Assembly: GCA_044229535.1 (NCBI GenBank)
Contig: JBGASU010000001.1
Location: 186,001 to 250,000, forward strand
Source of the DNA: CAZLFQ01 sp044229535
GTDB lineage: Bacteria > Pseudomonadota > Alphaproteobacteria > Rickettsiales > Midichloriaceae
Length of the DNA stretch: 64,000 nt
Reading direction: 5' to 3'
The notes below the pieces were generated by a model. That model was not told the origin of the DNA, did not search any database, and saw nothing but the letters and a program-made list of their open reading frames with translations. Every line of letters starts with the position of its first letter. Positions within the stretch are counted from its first letter, which is position 1. The translations under genes and the position numbers were made by a program. Shown here piece by piece: positions 16,282-26,597 of the stretch.

Positions 16282-17073
16282 ATGTATAATAGAATTAAAG
16301 GTTATTCTCTTTTAGAGCTATCAGTTGTAATAGTTATGATAGGTATTTTAGTTGCTGGTACGGCGGCAGGCGCAAATTTAATTAAAAGTGCCAAGTTAAA
16401 TAGGCAGATATTACAGTTTAACGAGGTAAGAACAGTATATAGTACGTTTAAAACATCTTATAAATCAGCCCCAGGTGATATGAGATATGCTTTCTCATAT
16501 TGGGGTACAGCCATGGGTTGTACCAATAACTATATTGGTTCTGATCTTACAGGGTGTAATGGCGATGGTGATGGTGTTATGCAGGGACTTGGTAATATTA
16601 TGGAAGTTATATTAGCATGGAGACACCTATTCGCTGCGGGCTTATGGAATACAGATGTAACAGTCCCTGCTGGTGGTAATGGTATAGCCAAAAGCGGGCT
16701 TAGTGTTCCCAAAGCATCCTTAGGTGGTGCGACCGCTATATATTTTAGCTCTAGTGTTCATGATACCACACTGCGTACCGCAGGTATTCTAACAGTTAAT
16801 TACGATTCCCTACAGATGGGTGTAGATAGTCCAGGTGCTACTGGATACCCTACATATTCAGCGCTATCAGGAGTTGATACAAAAAACATAGATACAAAAA
16901 TCGACGATGGAAAACCCTTAACTGGAAAGTTCTTTGCTTTCACCGCGGCTAATAATCCATCTGGTGCAGCTTGTTTGAATGGTACGGGTACTGGTAATAT
17001 CACTGGTGCAACAGAATACAATCTGGCTAATGCGTCTTCTCTATCATGTACTATGCAGATTATTTTAAATTAG
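16282..17073 (+). CDS. Pilin-like protein with prepilin cleavage motif (2)
   Basis: A 263-residue paralogue of the preceding gene. The leader MYNRIKG is followed by YSLLELSVVIVMIGILVAGT, with Glu at +5. Shared landmarks are GDMRYAFSYWG, a TGCNGDGDGVMQG segment resembling the calcium loop of pseudopilins, AWRHLFAAGLW, KIDDGKPLTGKF (KVDDGHPIQGRV in copy 1) and the ending CLNGTGTGNITGATEYNL. It lies between tRNA-Tyr and tRNA-Gly with its own promoter-like motif. Function is unknown beyond export as a pilin-fold protein. Confidence 0.8.
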   Translation: MYNRIKGYSLLELSVVIVMIGILVAGTAAGANLIKSAKLNRQILQFNEVRTVYSTFKTSYKSAPGDMRYAFSYWGTAMGCTNNYIGSDLTGCNGDGDGVMQGLGNIMEVILAWRHLFAAGLWNTDVTVPAGGNGIAKSGLSVPKASLGGATAIYFSSSVHDTTLRTAGILTVNYDSLQMGVDSPGATGYPTYSALSGVDTKNIDTKIDDGKPLTGKFFAFTAANNPSGAACLNGTGTGNITGATEYNLANASSLSCTMQIILN

Positions 17074-17097
17074 ACTGTAAATTCTCAAAGTAAACAA

Positions 17098-17126
17098 TTG
17101 ACAAAAAGGTTGAACTGGGCTAATTC
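17098..17126 (+). promoter_or_regulatory. Putative promoter of tRNA-Gly and tuf
   Basis: A perfect TTGACA (17098-17103) is followed after 17 bases by TAATTC (17121-17126). The -35 is ideal and the -10 is weak. It lies 35 bases before tRNA-Gly in the gap after the second pilin-like gene. Confidence 0.5.
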
Positions 17127-17160
17127 TAGCAACACTTATTATACATGCAGCAGGAAATCT

Positions 17161-17234
17161 GCGGGTGTAGCTTAGTGGTAAAGCTCCAGCCTTCCAAGCT
17201 GGCTATGTCAGTTCGATTCTGATCACCCGCTCCA
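17161..17234 (+). tRNA. tRNA-Gly (TCC anticodon)
   Basis: A 74-nt tRNA with encoded CCA. The acceptor GCGGGTG pairs with CACCCGC; the anticodon arm CCAGC-CTTCCAA-GCTGG gives TCC; the T arm is GTTCGATTC. It lies 46 bases before EF-Tu, the conserved tRNA-tuf linkage of proteobacteria. Confidence 0.96.
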
Positions 17235-17280
17235 TGTAAAAAGAAAGAATTTATAACAAACCATTTTGGAGAATAGTTAA

Positions 17281-18453
<1,173 letters not shown>

Positions 18454-18474
18454 ATTTAGCTAAAGCATTAAATT

Positions 18475-18506
18475 AAAAAGGCCTGTAGAAATACAGGCCT
18501 TTTTTG
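18475..18506 (+). terminator. tuf terminator, first copy of a duplicated hairpin
   Basis: AAAAAGGCCTGT-AGAAAT-ACAGGCCTTTTTT forms a perfect stem flanked by A and T runs, so it could work in both directions. The same sequence, loop included, recurs at 21468-21501 on the far side of the ankyrin gene. Confidence 0.92.
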
Positions 18507-18548
18507 TTGTTCGATAACATAAATGAATTGCGATATGGTAGAGGCTTG

Positions 18549-18631
18549 AAGAATAAATTATATGCGGTGGGGGGCGAATTTGCGCGCCTCAGGCGCTCTT
18601 AGCAAATTCGGCGCACATAATTTGTGATGAA
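18549..18631. repeat. Dispersed palindromic element, copy C
   Basis: Outer arms AAATTATATGCG (18555-18566) and CGCACATAATTT (18612-18623) pair with one mismatch; an inner stem is GCGAATTTGC (18574-18583) with GCAAATTCGG. It is nearly the same as copy G at 55616. The gap 18454-18778 holds the terminator, this element and a CtrA-type box, with no coding sequence. Confidence 0.75.
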
Positions 18632-18692
18632 AGCGTTGGAATGCGGAGTGTGACACTGTTGTCTAATCGCTTTTGCTATACATCTCAAAACC

Positions 18693-18707
18693 TTAACAAA
18701 ACTTTAA
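18693..18707 (+). promoter_or_regulatory. CtrA-type box upstream of the 895-residue ankyrin gene
   Basis: TTAA (18693-18696), seven bases, TTAA (18704-18707), in the context CCTTAACAAAACTTTAATAT, which resembles the last box of the 7155 array (GCTTAACATCACCTTAATAT). It ends 71 bases before the ATG, further than the others, and the following -10 is unclear. Confidence 0.5.
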
Positions 18708-18778
18708 TATCATAATTCTTAGTAAAAGTTGTAATAAATGCTACAATTACACTTCAATTTATTGTTTTAAGGTGTTTT

Positions 18779-21466
18779 ATGGCTAGAAATAAGAGTTTGG
18801 TTACTTCTTCTATTCAAGATCAATCTACAAAAAAAAGATCTATTATAAGAGTTATTGAAAGTGAGGATAGCTCCAATTCAACTGATCAAAATAATAAGGT
18901 CGCTTCTATTAGTAACTTTATTCCCACACCTGAACAACTAGAGATGTTTGAAGAGTATGGTCTTGGTGAAGCGCTTCAAGCATGTGTTTTAGGGAATCTT
19001 GAGAAATTTAGATCATTAATAGCAACGCCAAGGCAATTAGGCTCAGTCAGTAATACAAAAGACAAAGTCGAAGGAAGTGATGCTATGCTTTGGGCTTGTT
19101 TTGCTGGTCAAGAGCACATTGTTGATGAAATTCTTAAAAGAATGCCAGATAAAATTGATTCAAAGAATAAGTTCAAGCAAAATGCATTGCACATGGCTTG
19201 TATGGCTGGTGCATTTGGAATAGCACAAAAACTGTATGCTTTAAAACCATCTTTGCTAAATGATAAAGATGATAGTGGCAAGACCGTTATGCATTACGCA
19301 GTTCAAGGTGGAAATGCCTCGCTTTGTAAGTGGGTACATATCTTAGATGGCAAACAATTAAATTCTAAAGATGAAGATGGAAACAAACCATTAGATAGTA
19401 TTGAAAACTCAGACTCTGATGAAGCTGATAAAATTAGAAATGAAATTCTGAAAGTTTTAAAAATAGAGAATGAAATGCATTTGAAAAAGAAAGCTAGAAT
19501 TAGTCTTTCTGATGACGGAACATTGAGTGATGATGAAGAAACAACAGAAAGTTCTGCTAAACGATCTGCTGTAGCAGTTGATGATAATAGTGAAGATAGA
19601 GTTGCATCTACGACTGATAGCGGAAATAAATCTAGTGAGTTACACCATAAAAAAAGAGCTATTCAGCAATTCCAAAAAGAAAGGGCTGCAGACCAACAAA
19701 ATGCTTCTACTGCTGACAATAGAGTTGCTGTTGCTGCACAACTAGTTAGTAAAGCTCAAAATACAATAGAGCTTTTTGACTCAATTCATTTGGGTAATTT
19801 AGAAAAAGTAAAATCATTGGTGTTGGCTGATGAAACTTTACTTTCTGCTCAAAACCAGTTTGGGTTCAACATAGTTCACGCCGCTTGTAAAAATGGCAAG
19901 TGGGAAATTGCTGAGTTTTTATTATCTAAAGCCCCAAATCTAATTAAATCTACATGTACTTCTGGTAATGTGTTTGATGTTGCAAACCGTTGTAAAGATA
20001 AAGTGGTTAAAGATGTAATGCTAAGAGAATTATTCAAACGTGAGCCCGAGTTTTTCAAAGACAGTGTAGCAAAGCTAGATATTAATTACAGAAAAGGACT
20101 TGGTTTGATAGCTAATGCTCCAGTAGATGCAAGCAAAACGCCACCACCACCGCCTATGCCTGTAAGTGATGGACTAGGAGGGCTTATGCAACCACTACCA
20201 CTGCTTGTAGCAGTTGCTCCTCAGCAATCCGTAGCTGCAGTTGCCCCAACAAGTGCGAATCCAAGTTCGGCAGTTATAGAACCAGAAACTGTTGCAAAAG
20301 TTACTTCGAGCAATCAGAAAATTTCAGAGCATATTAGAAATAGATTTCTTGATTGCATTAGAAGTGGAGCATTAGATTCAGTTAAGAATTATTTAATGCG
20401 TTATGATGCAATAATTGATGTTAATATTCAAGCTGTTGGGAGTGTTTTTCATTATGCTTGTAAGTATAACAAGTGGGGTATAATAGAACTTTTATTAAGT
20501 AAAAAACCTGAATTTATTGATCAGCGAAATAGAAAGGGCCAAACAGGATATAACCTCGCAAACGATGAAACTAAAGCAAAGTTAGATGCATATAAGCAAA
20601 GAATGGCGCAAGCTGTTCCAGCTGCAGTTGCTTCAACTGTTGCGAATCCAGTAGCTGCTCCTGTTGCGGCAGCTGCTGCCCCAGTAGAGGAAGCAACAGA
20701 GGCAATGTACATCAAAGCTTTGGACTCTGGTAATTTAGATGAAGTAATGCGGTTGTTGGAAGTTACCAATAACAAATTTTTGAATTATGTTAATAGCCAT
20801 AGAGGCAACGCATTTCATCTGGCTTGTTTTAGAGGTGAATGGGAAGTAGCGGAGAAATTATTGGGTTTAAACCAAAATTTCTTGAAATCAGTTGCTAATA
20901 ATGGAGCTAACGCATTTCATATTGCTTGTGCTAATGGTAAGTGGGAAGTAGCGGAGAAATTATTGAATCTAAATCCAGATTTCATAAATTCTAGAAACAA
21001 TCTTGGTAAAACAGGTTATTATCTTGCAACCGATGAAATTAAGGCGAAGTTAGACGAATACAAGCAGAGAATGGCACAAGCTGTTCTAGCTTTAGTTGAA
21101 CCAGCGCAACCACAAGCAGTAGCAAGTACTCCTGTGGTGCCAGCGGTTGCAAAGACACCTGCATCGTTACTTGATAGAGTTAACGCATTTTGTGATGTAG
21201 TTGTTAATACTTCTAGATCTGAATTGAATATTGAAAATCCTGATCTACAAAGGGCTCTAAATGCTGGTGGAATTGTGAATACTTTAACAAAAGTTGAAAA
21301 ATTTTTATCTGAGACTTCGCAGCTATTTTTAGGTGCTCAAACACCTGCAGCCAATGGGTCTGTTGTAGAAAGGTTAGGTGCAGCAGAAAGTGTTTTCAAA
21401 GATATGATTAAGAGCATTGGTTATAACCAAGATAATAAAGCACTTAGTGAATATTTAGGAAAATAA
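18779..21466 (+). CDS. Large ankyrin-repeat protein
   Basis: An 895-residue protein with an AAGGTG Shine-Dalgarno and no signal peptide. Ankyrin-type units occur in four blocks, about residues 60-215 (QNALHMACMAGAFGIAQKLY), 325-410 (NIVHAACKNGKWEIAEFLL), 519-613 and 641-770 (NAFHIACANGKWEVAEKLL), separated by Ala/Val/Pro-rich linkers. The last two blocks end in the near-identical segment EIKAKLDEYKQRMAQAV, showing internal duplication. Basic KKRS and AKRSA clusters flank acidic Ser stretches. The last ~100 residues form a non-ankyrin helical domain. Bacterial proteins of this kind commonly bind host proteins; the target is unknown. It is bracketed by two copies of one terminator. Confidence 0.85.
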   Translation: MARNKSLVTSSIQDQSTKKRSIIRVIESEDSSNSTDQNNKVASISNFIPTPEQLEMFEEYGLGEALQACVLGNLEKFRSLIATPRQLGSVSNTKDKVEGSDAMLWACFAGQEHIVDEILKRMPDKIDSKNKFKQNALHMACMAGAFGIAQKLYALKPSLLNDKDDSGKTVMHYAVQGGNASLCKWVHILDGKQLNSKDEDGNKPLDSIENSDSDEADKIRNEILKVLKIENEMHLKKKARISLSDDGTLSDDEETTESSAKRSAVAVDDNSEDRVASTTDSGNKSSELHHKKRAIQQFQKERAADQQNASTADNRVAVAAQLVSKAQNTIELFDSIHLGNLEKVKSLVLADETLLSAQNQFGFNIVHAACKNGKWEIAEFLLSKAPNLIKSTCTSGNVFDVANRCKDKVVKDVMLRELFKREPEFFKDSVAKLDINYRKGLGLIANAPVDASKTPPPPPMPVSDGLGGLMQPLPLLVAVAPQQSVAAVAPTSANPSSAVIEPETVAKVTSSNQKISEHIRNRFLDCIRSGALDSVKNYLMRYDAIIDVNIQAVGSVFHYACKYNKWGIIELLLSKKPEFIDQRNRKGQTGYNLANDETKAKLDAYKQRMAQAVPAAVASTVANPVAAPVAAAAAPVEEATEAMYIKALDSGNLDEVMRLLEVTNNKFLNYVNSHRGNAFHLACFRGEWEVAEKLLGLNQNFLKSVANNGANAFHIACANGKWEVAEKLLNLNPDFINSRNNLGKTGYYLATDEIKAKLDEYKQRMAQAVLALVEPAQPQAVASTPVVPAVAKTPASLLDRVNAFCDVVVNTSRSELNIENPDLQRALNAGGIVNTLTKVEKFLSETSQLFLGAQTPAANGSVVERLGAAESVFKDMIKSIGYNQDNKALSEYLGK

Positions 21467-21467
21467 C

Positions 21468-21501
21468 AAAAAAGGCCTGTAGAAATACAGGCCTTTTTTT
21501 T
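21468..21501. terminator. Second copy of the tuf-type terminator, bidirectional
   Basis: AAAAAAGGCCTGT-AGAAAT-ACAGGCCTTTTTTTT is the same hairpin as at 18475-18506, with slightly longer A and T runs. It sits between the converging ankyrin gene and nuoG and can stop transcription from either side. Confidence 0.92.
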
Positions 21502-21523
21502 GTTCTAATGTTAGTACAAATAT

Positions 21524-23572
21524 CTACGCAGCTTTTTTAGAATTAGTTCCATAAATTACTCTACTACATTCAGCCATTGTTCTAGAGTTCCTAGAGATTG
21601 GATCTGTCATGTAGAAATTTGTAATTGGATAATCGAAATGGTCGGATGAAAAATCTTTCATTTTACCCAGTTCTAAAGGAGTTTTTTCTGTTCTTAATGT
21701 ATCTAGAGTTTTAAAGACAGGGTTGACTTTAGCCATTTTATTCCAAACGTCTTGAACGGTTTTATAACCTAGGCTGATTCCTAGTTTCATTGCAAGTTCA
21801 TTGAAGATAATCCAATCTTCTTTTGCTTCTTCAGGAGGGAATACAGCCAATCTAGTACGTTGCACTCTACCTTCTAAGTTAACATAGGTAGAAGTTTTTT
21901 CTGTATATGCAGCGCTTGGTAAAATTACATCTGCAATCGGTGCGCATTTGTCAGCATGATGTCCCACGTAAACTATAAAAGTATCTTTGCTTATTTTTTT
22001 TACATCGATGCCATCAGCACCCATTAGGAATAAAACCTCGGTATCTTTGCCTAGCATTTTGTCAGTACTTTTAGCTTTGCCTTCTGGAATAAAGCCTATG
22101 TCTAGGCCACCAACGCGTGAAGCTGATCTTTGCAGCACATTGAAACCGTTCCAAGTATCTGTAACAAATCCATAACGACCAGCTAACTTCTTCGCATAAT
22201 ACATCGCAGCTTCCAAATCTGGACTAGAAGTTACGCCAGATCCAATGATGATCATTGGGTTTTTATATTGCTTTAAAGTCTCGCAGAATGGGTTTTGTCC
22301 TTCGGCAAGCTGTTTTAAAATCCATGGGTTGTTTCCAAGGTGTTTATAAGGGTAGGTGAGGTCTATTTTGTCGCCAATAACCGCAACTTTTAATTTACCT
22401 TTTGTAGCTTCTTTATGGAGTTTTGCATTTAGTAAAGCCGCTTCATGGCGAGGGTTAGACCCTACGATCAAACAGAAATCAGCTTTTTCTATTCCCATTA
22501 TTGAGGTGTTGAAAATATAATTGCCTCTGTGCTCATTATCTAGAAGGCTTCCATCTTGACGACAATCATGGTTGAAAGATCCTAACTCATTCAGCATTTC
22601 TTTAGCAAGTAACATACTCTCAACATCAGCTAGGTCACCAGCTATCGCTCCAATTCTATCTGGAGATGCATTTTTAATTCGTTTAGCGATTGCTTCGTAT
22701 GCGTCATCCCATGTGCAAGGTTTTAGGCTATCTCCCATTTTGACCATAGGAACATCTAGCCTTTGATATTTCAACCCATCATAAGCGAAGCGTGTTTTAT
22801 CGGAAATCCATTCTTCATTGATCTCTTCATTGATTCTAGGAAGTATTCTCATTACTTCGCGGCCGCGACTATCAATTCGTATATTGCTGCCGACAGCGTC
22901 TAATACGTCTATACTTTCCGTCTTGTTTAACTCCCAACTTCTAGCTTTAAAAGCATAAGGTTTTGATGTTAGTGCGCCAACTGGGCAAAGATCAATGATA
23001 TTTCCAGATAATTCAGATGTAATAGATTTCTCAATATAGGTTGATATTTCCATATCTTCACCGCGGTTAACCGCACCCAACTCATTTGTTCCAGCGACAT
23101 CTTCAAGGAAGCGTACACAGCGAGTACAGTGTATGCACCTAGTCATTTGTGTTTTTACTAATGGCCCAAAATCTTTATCTTTAACAGCGCGCTTATGTTC
23201 ATCAAATCTGTTATTTCCTTTGCCATATTCCATGGCTTGATCTTGTAAATCGCACTCACCAGCCTGATCGCAAATAGGGCAGTCCAATGGGTGGTTGATT
23301 AATAAGAATTCCATAACTCCTTCGCGCATTTTTTGCACTTCAGGAGTATTGGTGTGAATTACCATTCCATCTGCAATTGGCTGTGCGCAGCTTGCAACAG
23401 GCTTTGGTGCTTTTTCAACTTTTACAAGGCACATCCTACAGTTACCAGCAATTTCAAGACGCTCATGATAGCAAAACCTTGGAATTTCCGCCCCTGCTAG
23501 CTCACACGCTTGGAGTACGGTCATTCCATTCTGTACTTCTACCTGTTTTCCATCAACTGTAACTGTTGCCAT
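21524..23572 (-). CDS. nuoG: NADH-quinone oxidoreductase subunit G
   Basis: A 682-residue subunit of respiratory complex I carrying several iron-sulphur clusters of the peripheral arm. The N-terminal [2Fe-2S] ligands are in CYHERLEIAGNCRMC and SCAQP; the His-ligated cluster motif is HPLDCPICDQAGECDLQD; the [4Fe-4S] motif is CIHCTRCVRF, with a further Cys in IIDLCPVGALT. The rest is the molybdopterin-oxidoreductase-like domain. The length is typical for alphaproteobacteria. No other nuo genes are adjacent, so it is split from the usual nuo operon. Confidence 0.97.
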   Translation of the reverse strand: MATVTVDGKQVEVQNGMTVLQACELAGAEIPRFCYHERLEIAGNCRMCLVKVEKAPKPVASCAQPIADGMVIHTNTPEVQKMREGVMEFLLINHPLDCPICDQAGECDLQDQAMEYGKGNNRFDEHKRAVKDKDFGPLVKTQMTRCIHCTRCVRFLEDVAGTNELGAVNRGEDMEISTYIEKSITSELSGNIIDLCPVGALTSKPYAFKARSWELNKTESIDVLDAVGSNIRIDSRGREVMRILPRINEEINEEWISDKTRFAYDGLKYQRLDVPMVKMGDSLKPCTWDDAYEAIAKRIKNASPDRIGAIAGDLADVESMLLAKEMLNELGSFNHDCRQDGSLLDNEHRGNYIFNTSIMGIEKADFCLIVGSNPRHEAALLNAKLHKEATKGKLKVAVIGDKIDLTYPYKHLGNNPWILKQLAEGQNPFCETLKQYKNPMIIIGSGVTSSPDLEAAMYYAKKLAGRYGFVTDTWNGFNVLQRSASRVGGLDIGFIPEGKAKSTDKMLGKDTEVLFLMGADGIDVKKISKDTFIVYVGHHADKCAPIADVILPSAAYTEKTSTYVNLEGRVQRTRLAVFPPEEAKEDWIIFNELAMKLGISLGYKTVQDVWNKMAKVNPVFKTLDTLRTEKTPLELGKMKDFSSDHFDYPITNFYMTDPISRNSRTMAECSRVIYGTNSKKAA

Positions 23573-23693
23573 AATGAATATAAAATACGTTAACTAAAAC
23601 AATTTTATAACACAGCGATTTTGAACTCTCTATATAAATCTTGATAAAATTGCTATTCTTTGTTACTTTTTGACCAAGTGATTATGGCAAAGT

Positions 23694-24107
23694 ATGTTCG
23701 TTCAAAATATCAAGGGGTTAGATGCTGCTAATAGGCTTAAAAAAGCTAAGAAGAAAGCTGTTGGCTCAGATTTTAGTGTTTTTTTAGAAGATGAGGGAGA
23801 GGAGCAGAAACAGATAAATGAAGTTTACGCTGCGCCAAACATCAACCCAATGATTTTCTTACAGGACGTTGGCTCTCAGCAAAATGTTGTTAGAAATAAT
23901 TACGAGCGTGGTAAAGAGTTGCTTGATGGTTTAGAAAACTATCGTAGGGCAATTTTAACAGGAAAAGATTCTGAAGATCTGCAAAAAATTGCCAATGAAT
24001 TGAAAAGTCAACGAACTAAATCGAATGATGCTGCTCTTGAAAGCTTGATAGATGATATAGAACTAAGAGCTGCTGTAGAAGCCGCAAAAAAAGAAATAGG
24101 TGAGTAA
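23694..24107 (+). CDS. fliX: FliX-like flagellar assembly regulator
   Basis: A 137-residue protein. The second half, with RGKELLDGLENYRRAILTGK, then LQKIANELKSQR and the ending LIDDIELRAAVEAAK, matches the C-terminal signature of FliX (LLDxLDxxRxGLLxG ... LDEIELRAAVELAK), the alphaproteobacterial regulator that couples class II flagellar assembly to the sigma-54 activator FlbD in Caulobacter. The N-terminus (NIKGLDAANRLKKAKKK) is shorter and less Gly-rich than in free-living relatives. No flagellar structural genes are nearby. It is divergent from nuoG. The match is by eye, hence moderate confidence. Confidence 0.7.
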   Translation: MFVQNIKGLDAANRLKKAKKKAVGSDFSVFLEDEGEEQKQINEVYAAPNINPMIFLQDVGSQQNVVRNNYERGKELLDGLENYRRAILTGKDSEDLQKIANELKSQRTKSNDAALESLIDDIELRAAVEAAKKEIGE

Positions 24108-24139
24108 GCTTAAAGAGAGTATTATAGCAAGGCGAAAAA

Positions 24140-25063
24140 ATGCAAATAAATTTTACAGATTTTTTCTTACAGACCCTTCCATTGTATGGTTTGGTGATAC
24201 TTGGTTATGTAGCTGGTAAGTATTGCAAAGTTGACAGGAAATCGATTGCTTCTTTATTGTTTTACACAATTGTCCCAGTGATATTTTTTGAGTTTGCAGT
24301 GAAGACGCAATATAAATCGAGTGATCTATTACTGCCATTTATTTTCTATGGTTTTAGTTTTATTTTAAGTTTCTCTTTTTACTATTTGGCTAAATTAATT
24401 TGGAAGTACGATTCTAGACCTAATATCATAGGGTTTTCTGCGGGTACGGGTAATACTGGGTATTTTGGCCTTCCAATAGTTCTAATGCTTTTTAATGAGG
24501 AGGTGGTTGGTGTTTATATGCTTATGAATATTGGGCTTTCTATATACGACTATACTCTTGGCGCTTATTTGATGGCTAAGAGTAAATACTCTTCTAGGCA
24601 AGCTTTGGTTCAGGTCTCAAGATTGCCTATGTTATACGCGTTTGCAGCAGGTCTTATATTGAATAGTTTTGAAATTAAAGCCCCTGATGTTTTGCATCAG
24701 GTGTTTTCTGGGATGCGTGGTTGTTATACGGTGCTTGGTATGATGATGATTGGCATGGGGCTATCAACTGTTGAAAAATTCCATATTAATTGGAAATTTT
24801 TAGGTGTGATGCTTTCAGCTAGGTTTATTGCTGCACCACTTCTATTAATTTTAATGGTGACGGCCGATAAGAATTTTCTGCACTTATTTGACCATGAAAT
24901 CCATTTAGCAATGCTTGTGATAGGTTTTGTACCGCCTGCAGCTAATACAGTTGTTTTTGCTACAATTCATAATTGCCACCCAGAAGACACCGCCACGGCT
25001 GTGCTGATTGGGACGATTTTTGCGATGTTGTACCTCCCAGCTGCAATATCTATTTTGTTTTAG
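24140..25063 (+). CDS. AEC-family transporter (auxin efflux carrier-like permease)
   Basis: A 307-residue integral membrane protein with about ten hydrophobic segments in two halves, as in the AEC/BART superfamily. Family landmarks include LLFYTIVPVIFFEF, the first-half GTGNTGYFGLPIVLMLF and the second-half FVPPAANTVVFATIHNC, which contain the helix-breaking Asn/Pro crossover motifs. Members export or import organic anions such as malate; the substrate here is unknown. It follows the fliX-like gene by 32 bases and its 3' end overlaps the converging protease/ankyrin gene by 14 bases. Confidence 0.85.
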   Translation: MQINFTDFFLQTLPLYGLVILGYVAGKYCKVDRKSIASLLFYTIVPVIFFEFAVKTQYKSSDLLLPFIFYGFSFILSFSFYYLAKLIWKYDSRPNIIGFSAGTGNTGYFGLPIVLMLFNEEVVGVYMLMNIGLSIYDYTLGAYLMAKSKYSSRQALVQVSRLPMLYAFAAGLILNSFEIKAPDVLHQVFSGMRGCYTVLGMMMIGMGLSTVEKFHINWKFLGVMLSARFIAAPLLLILMVTADKNFLHLFDHEIHLAMLVIGFVPPAANTVVFATIHNCHPEDTATAVLIGTIFAMLYLPAAISILF

Positions 25064-26552
25064 AGCTGCCTTCTTGGCCTTTATAAGTCAAGGTATTGCC
25101 CATCTCTTTCAGTACTTGTGGAGAAATGTTAATATCAGCTTTCTGAGCATCTAATATCTGTTTAATATAATTTTCATGTATAGTATTTTTTGCTGATTCA
25201 AAAGCCTTATCATCTATGATGGCGCCGCTTTCGATCATTTTTTCTATAATACTTATAGATTGCTCTCCATCCAAAGCGTAATGAAATGCGCTTTTTCCAT
25301 AATCATCTTGAGTGTTAACATTTGCTCCTTTAGATAGTAATAATTCTATGGTGCTTTCTTGAGCATGATGTGTGGCGATAATAAGGGGGGTTTTACCATC
25401 GCTATCTTGGGTATTAACATTTGCTCCTGCTTCAATTAGTAATTCCGCTATATTTGAATGTTGAAACATGAGAGATATAATAAGAGGAGTTTTCTTAGAT
25501 ACAGTTGCTTCGTCTATATTGCTTTTTTCTAGTACAAGTTTGAATATTTCTATTTCACCTACACGGGCAGCGATGTGAATTGGGTGTTCGCTTAGATTAT
25601 TAGGTATAGTATTTAAAATATTTAATAGTTTTGTTACTTCTTCTAAGTTCTTGCTTCTTATTGCATTATTTAATTCCGTAATTTTTTCAGTAACCATTAC
25701 TGTTCTATTGTTATCAGGTTTTTCAGTTTGGATAAATTTTTCTACTCTCCTTTTGGCAATGTCGATATTTATTGGTGAACTCATGTTTTGGAAATTTTTA
25801 TCTTTTAAGAACTCGCCTATGATATAATCAACAAAATCTTCACCAAGATCTTTAATGATATTTTCTGCGTTAATTTTTTGGTCTGCTCTGGTAACTTCGC
25901 CTAATAATATCTGTACTACATGATAAGGTTTTACTTTTTGTTTCATTCCCTTTGGCAAAAACCTGTTGTTAATTTCGTTTATGGATATTTTGGTGTGCCC
26001 ATAGAAAAGCTTGATTCTCTCTAATTGGTTATAAGCTTGTTCAAGAGTCATAAGCTTTGAGAGTCCAAAATTTGGGTCGAATAATCTGAATTGATCAGCA
26101 TCCTTAATTAAAAGTAAGGCATGTCCAATTCCTTCTTCGTTTGTCATTGAGATTAGAATTATGTCTTTATCTGCAAAGCTTTTCTTTATATTTTGGATAT
26201 TAGCTTCTTGATATTGGACGTAGTCTTTGTCGGTAATAAATTTTTGAAAATAATTTTGGTTAACATAGGCTCTAAGAGCTGCTTTTCTAAGCTTGATTTG
26301 TTCTTGTGCGGTTGGTTTTTGTTTCGTTAAATTGTGTAGGTAGTTTTTTAGAATTTCTACCGGAGCAGTGCCCATCTTAGAATGTTGGCTAGAATGCTTT
26401 TCCATTATTATTGAATTGAGACCAAAACATATCCCACGACCGACACGAACACCACCTAAAGGGTAGATGTATTTAAGGAGTTTAGCGAGATTTCCTTGAT
26501 TAAATGAAATCTCCAACATGTCTGTTGCCCAATATGGTAGACCATTTTTCAT
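25050..26552 (-). CDS. YopT-like (C58) cysteine protease candidate with ankyrin repeats
   Basis: A 500-residue protein. The N-terminal domain shows a papain-like arrangement of the YopT/AvrPphB (C58) type: Cys42 in GRGICFGLNSIIM, His144 in GIGHALLLIKDADQFRLF, then Asp159 in FDPNFG. C58 enzymes such as YopT cleave prenylated host Rho GTPases. Ankyrin repeats occupy about residues 290-430, with HPIHIAARVGEIEIFKLVLE, TPLIIATHHAQESTIELLLS and two NVNTQD turns. No signal peptide is present. Protease plus ankyrin repeats would fit a secreted host-targeted enzyme. A CtrA-type box lies 46 bp upstream, with TACAAT after it. Confidence 0.75.
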   Translation of the reverse strand: MKNGLPYWATDMLEISFNQGNLAKLLKYIYPLGGVRVGRGICFGLNSIIMEKHSSQHSKMGTAPVEILKNYLHNLTKQKPTAQEQIKLRKAALRAYVNQNYFQKFITDKDYVQYQEANIQNIKKSFADKDIILISMTNEEGIGHALLLIKDADQFRLFDPNFGLSKLMTLEQAYNQLERIKLFYGHTKISINEINNRFLPKGMKQKVKPYHVVQILLGEVTRADQKINAENIIKDLGEDFVDYIIGEFLKDKNFQNMSSPINIDIAKRRVEKFIQTEKPDNNRTVMVTEKITELNNAIRSKNLEEVTKLLNILNTIPNNLSEHPIHIAARVGEIEIFKLVLEKSNIDEATVSKKTPLIISLMFQHSNIAELLIEAGANVNTQDSDGKTPLIIATHHAQESTIELLLSKGANVNTQDDYGKSAFHYALDGEQSISIIEKMIESGAIIDDKAFESAKNTIHENYIKQILDAQKADINISPQVLKEMGNTLTYKGQEGSSKTK

Positions 26553-26597
26553 AATAGTAAGTCATTGTAACCCTGTTTTTATTGTACTTAAGAATGG

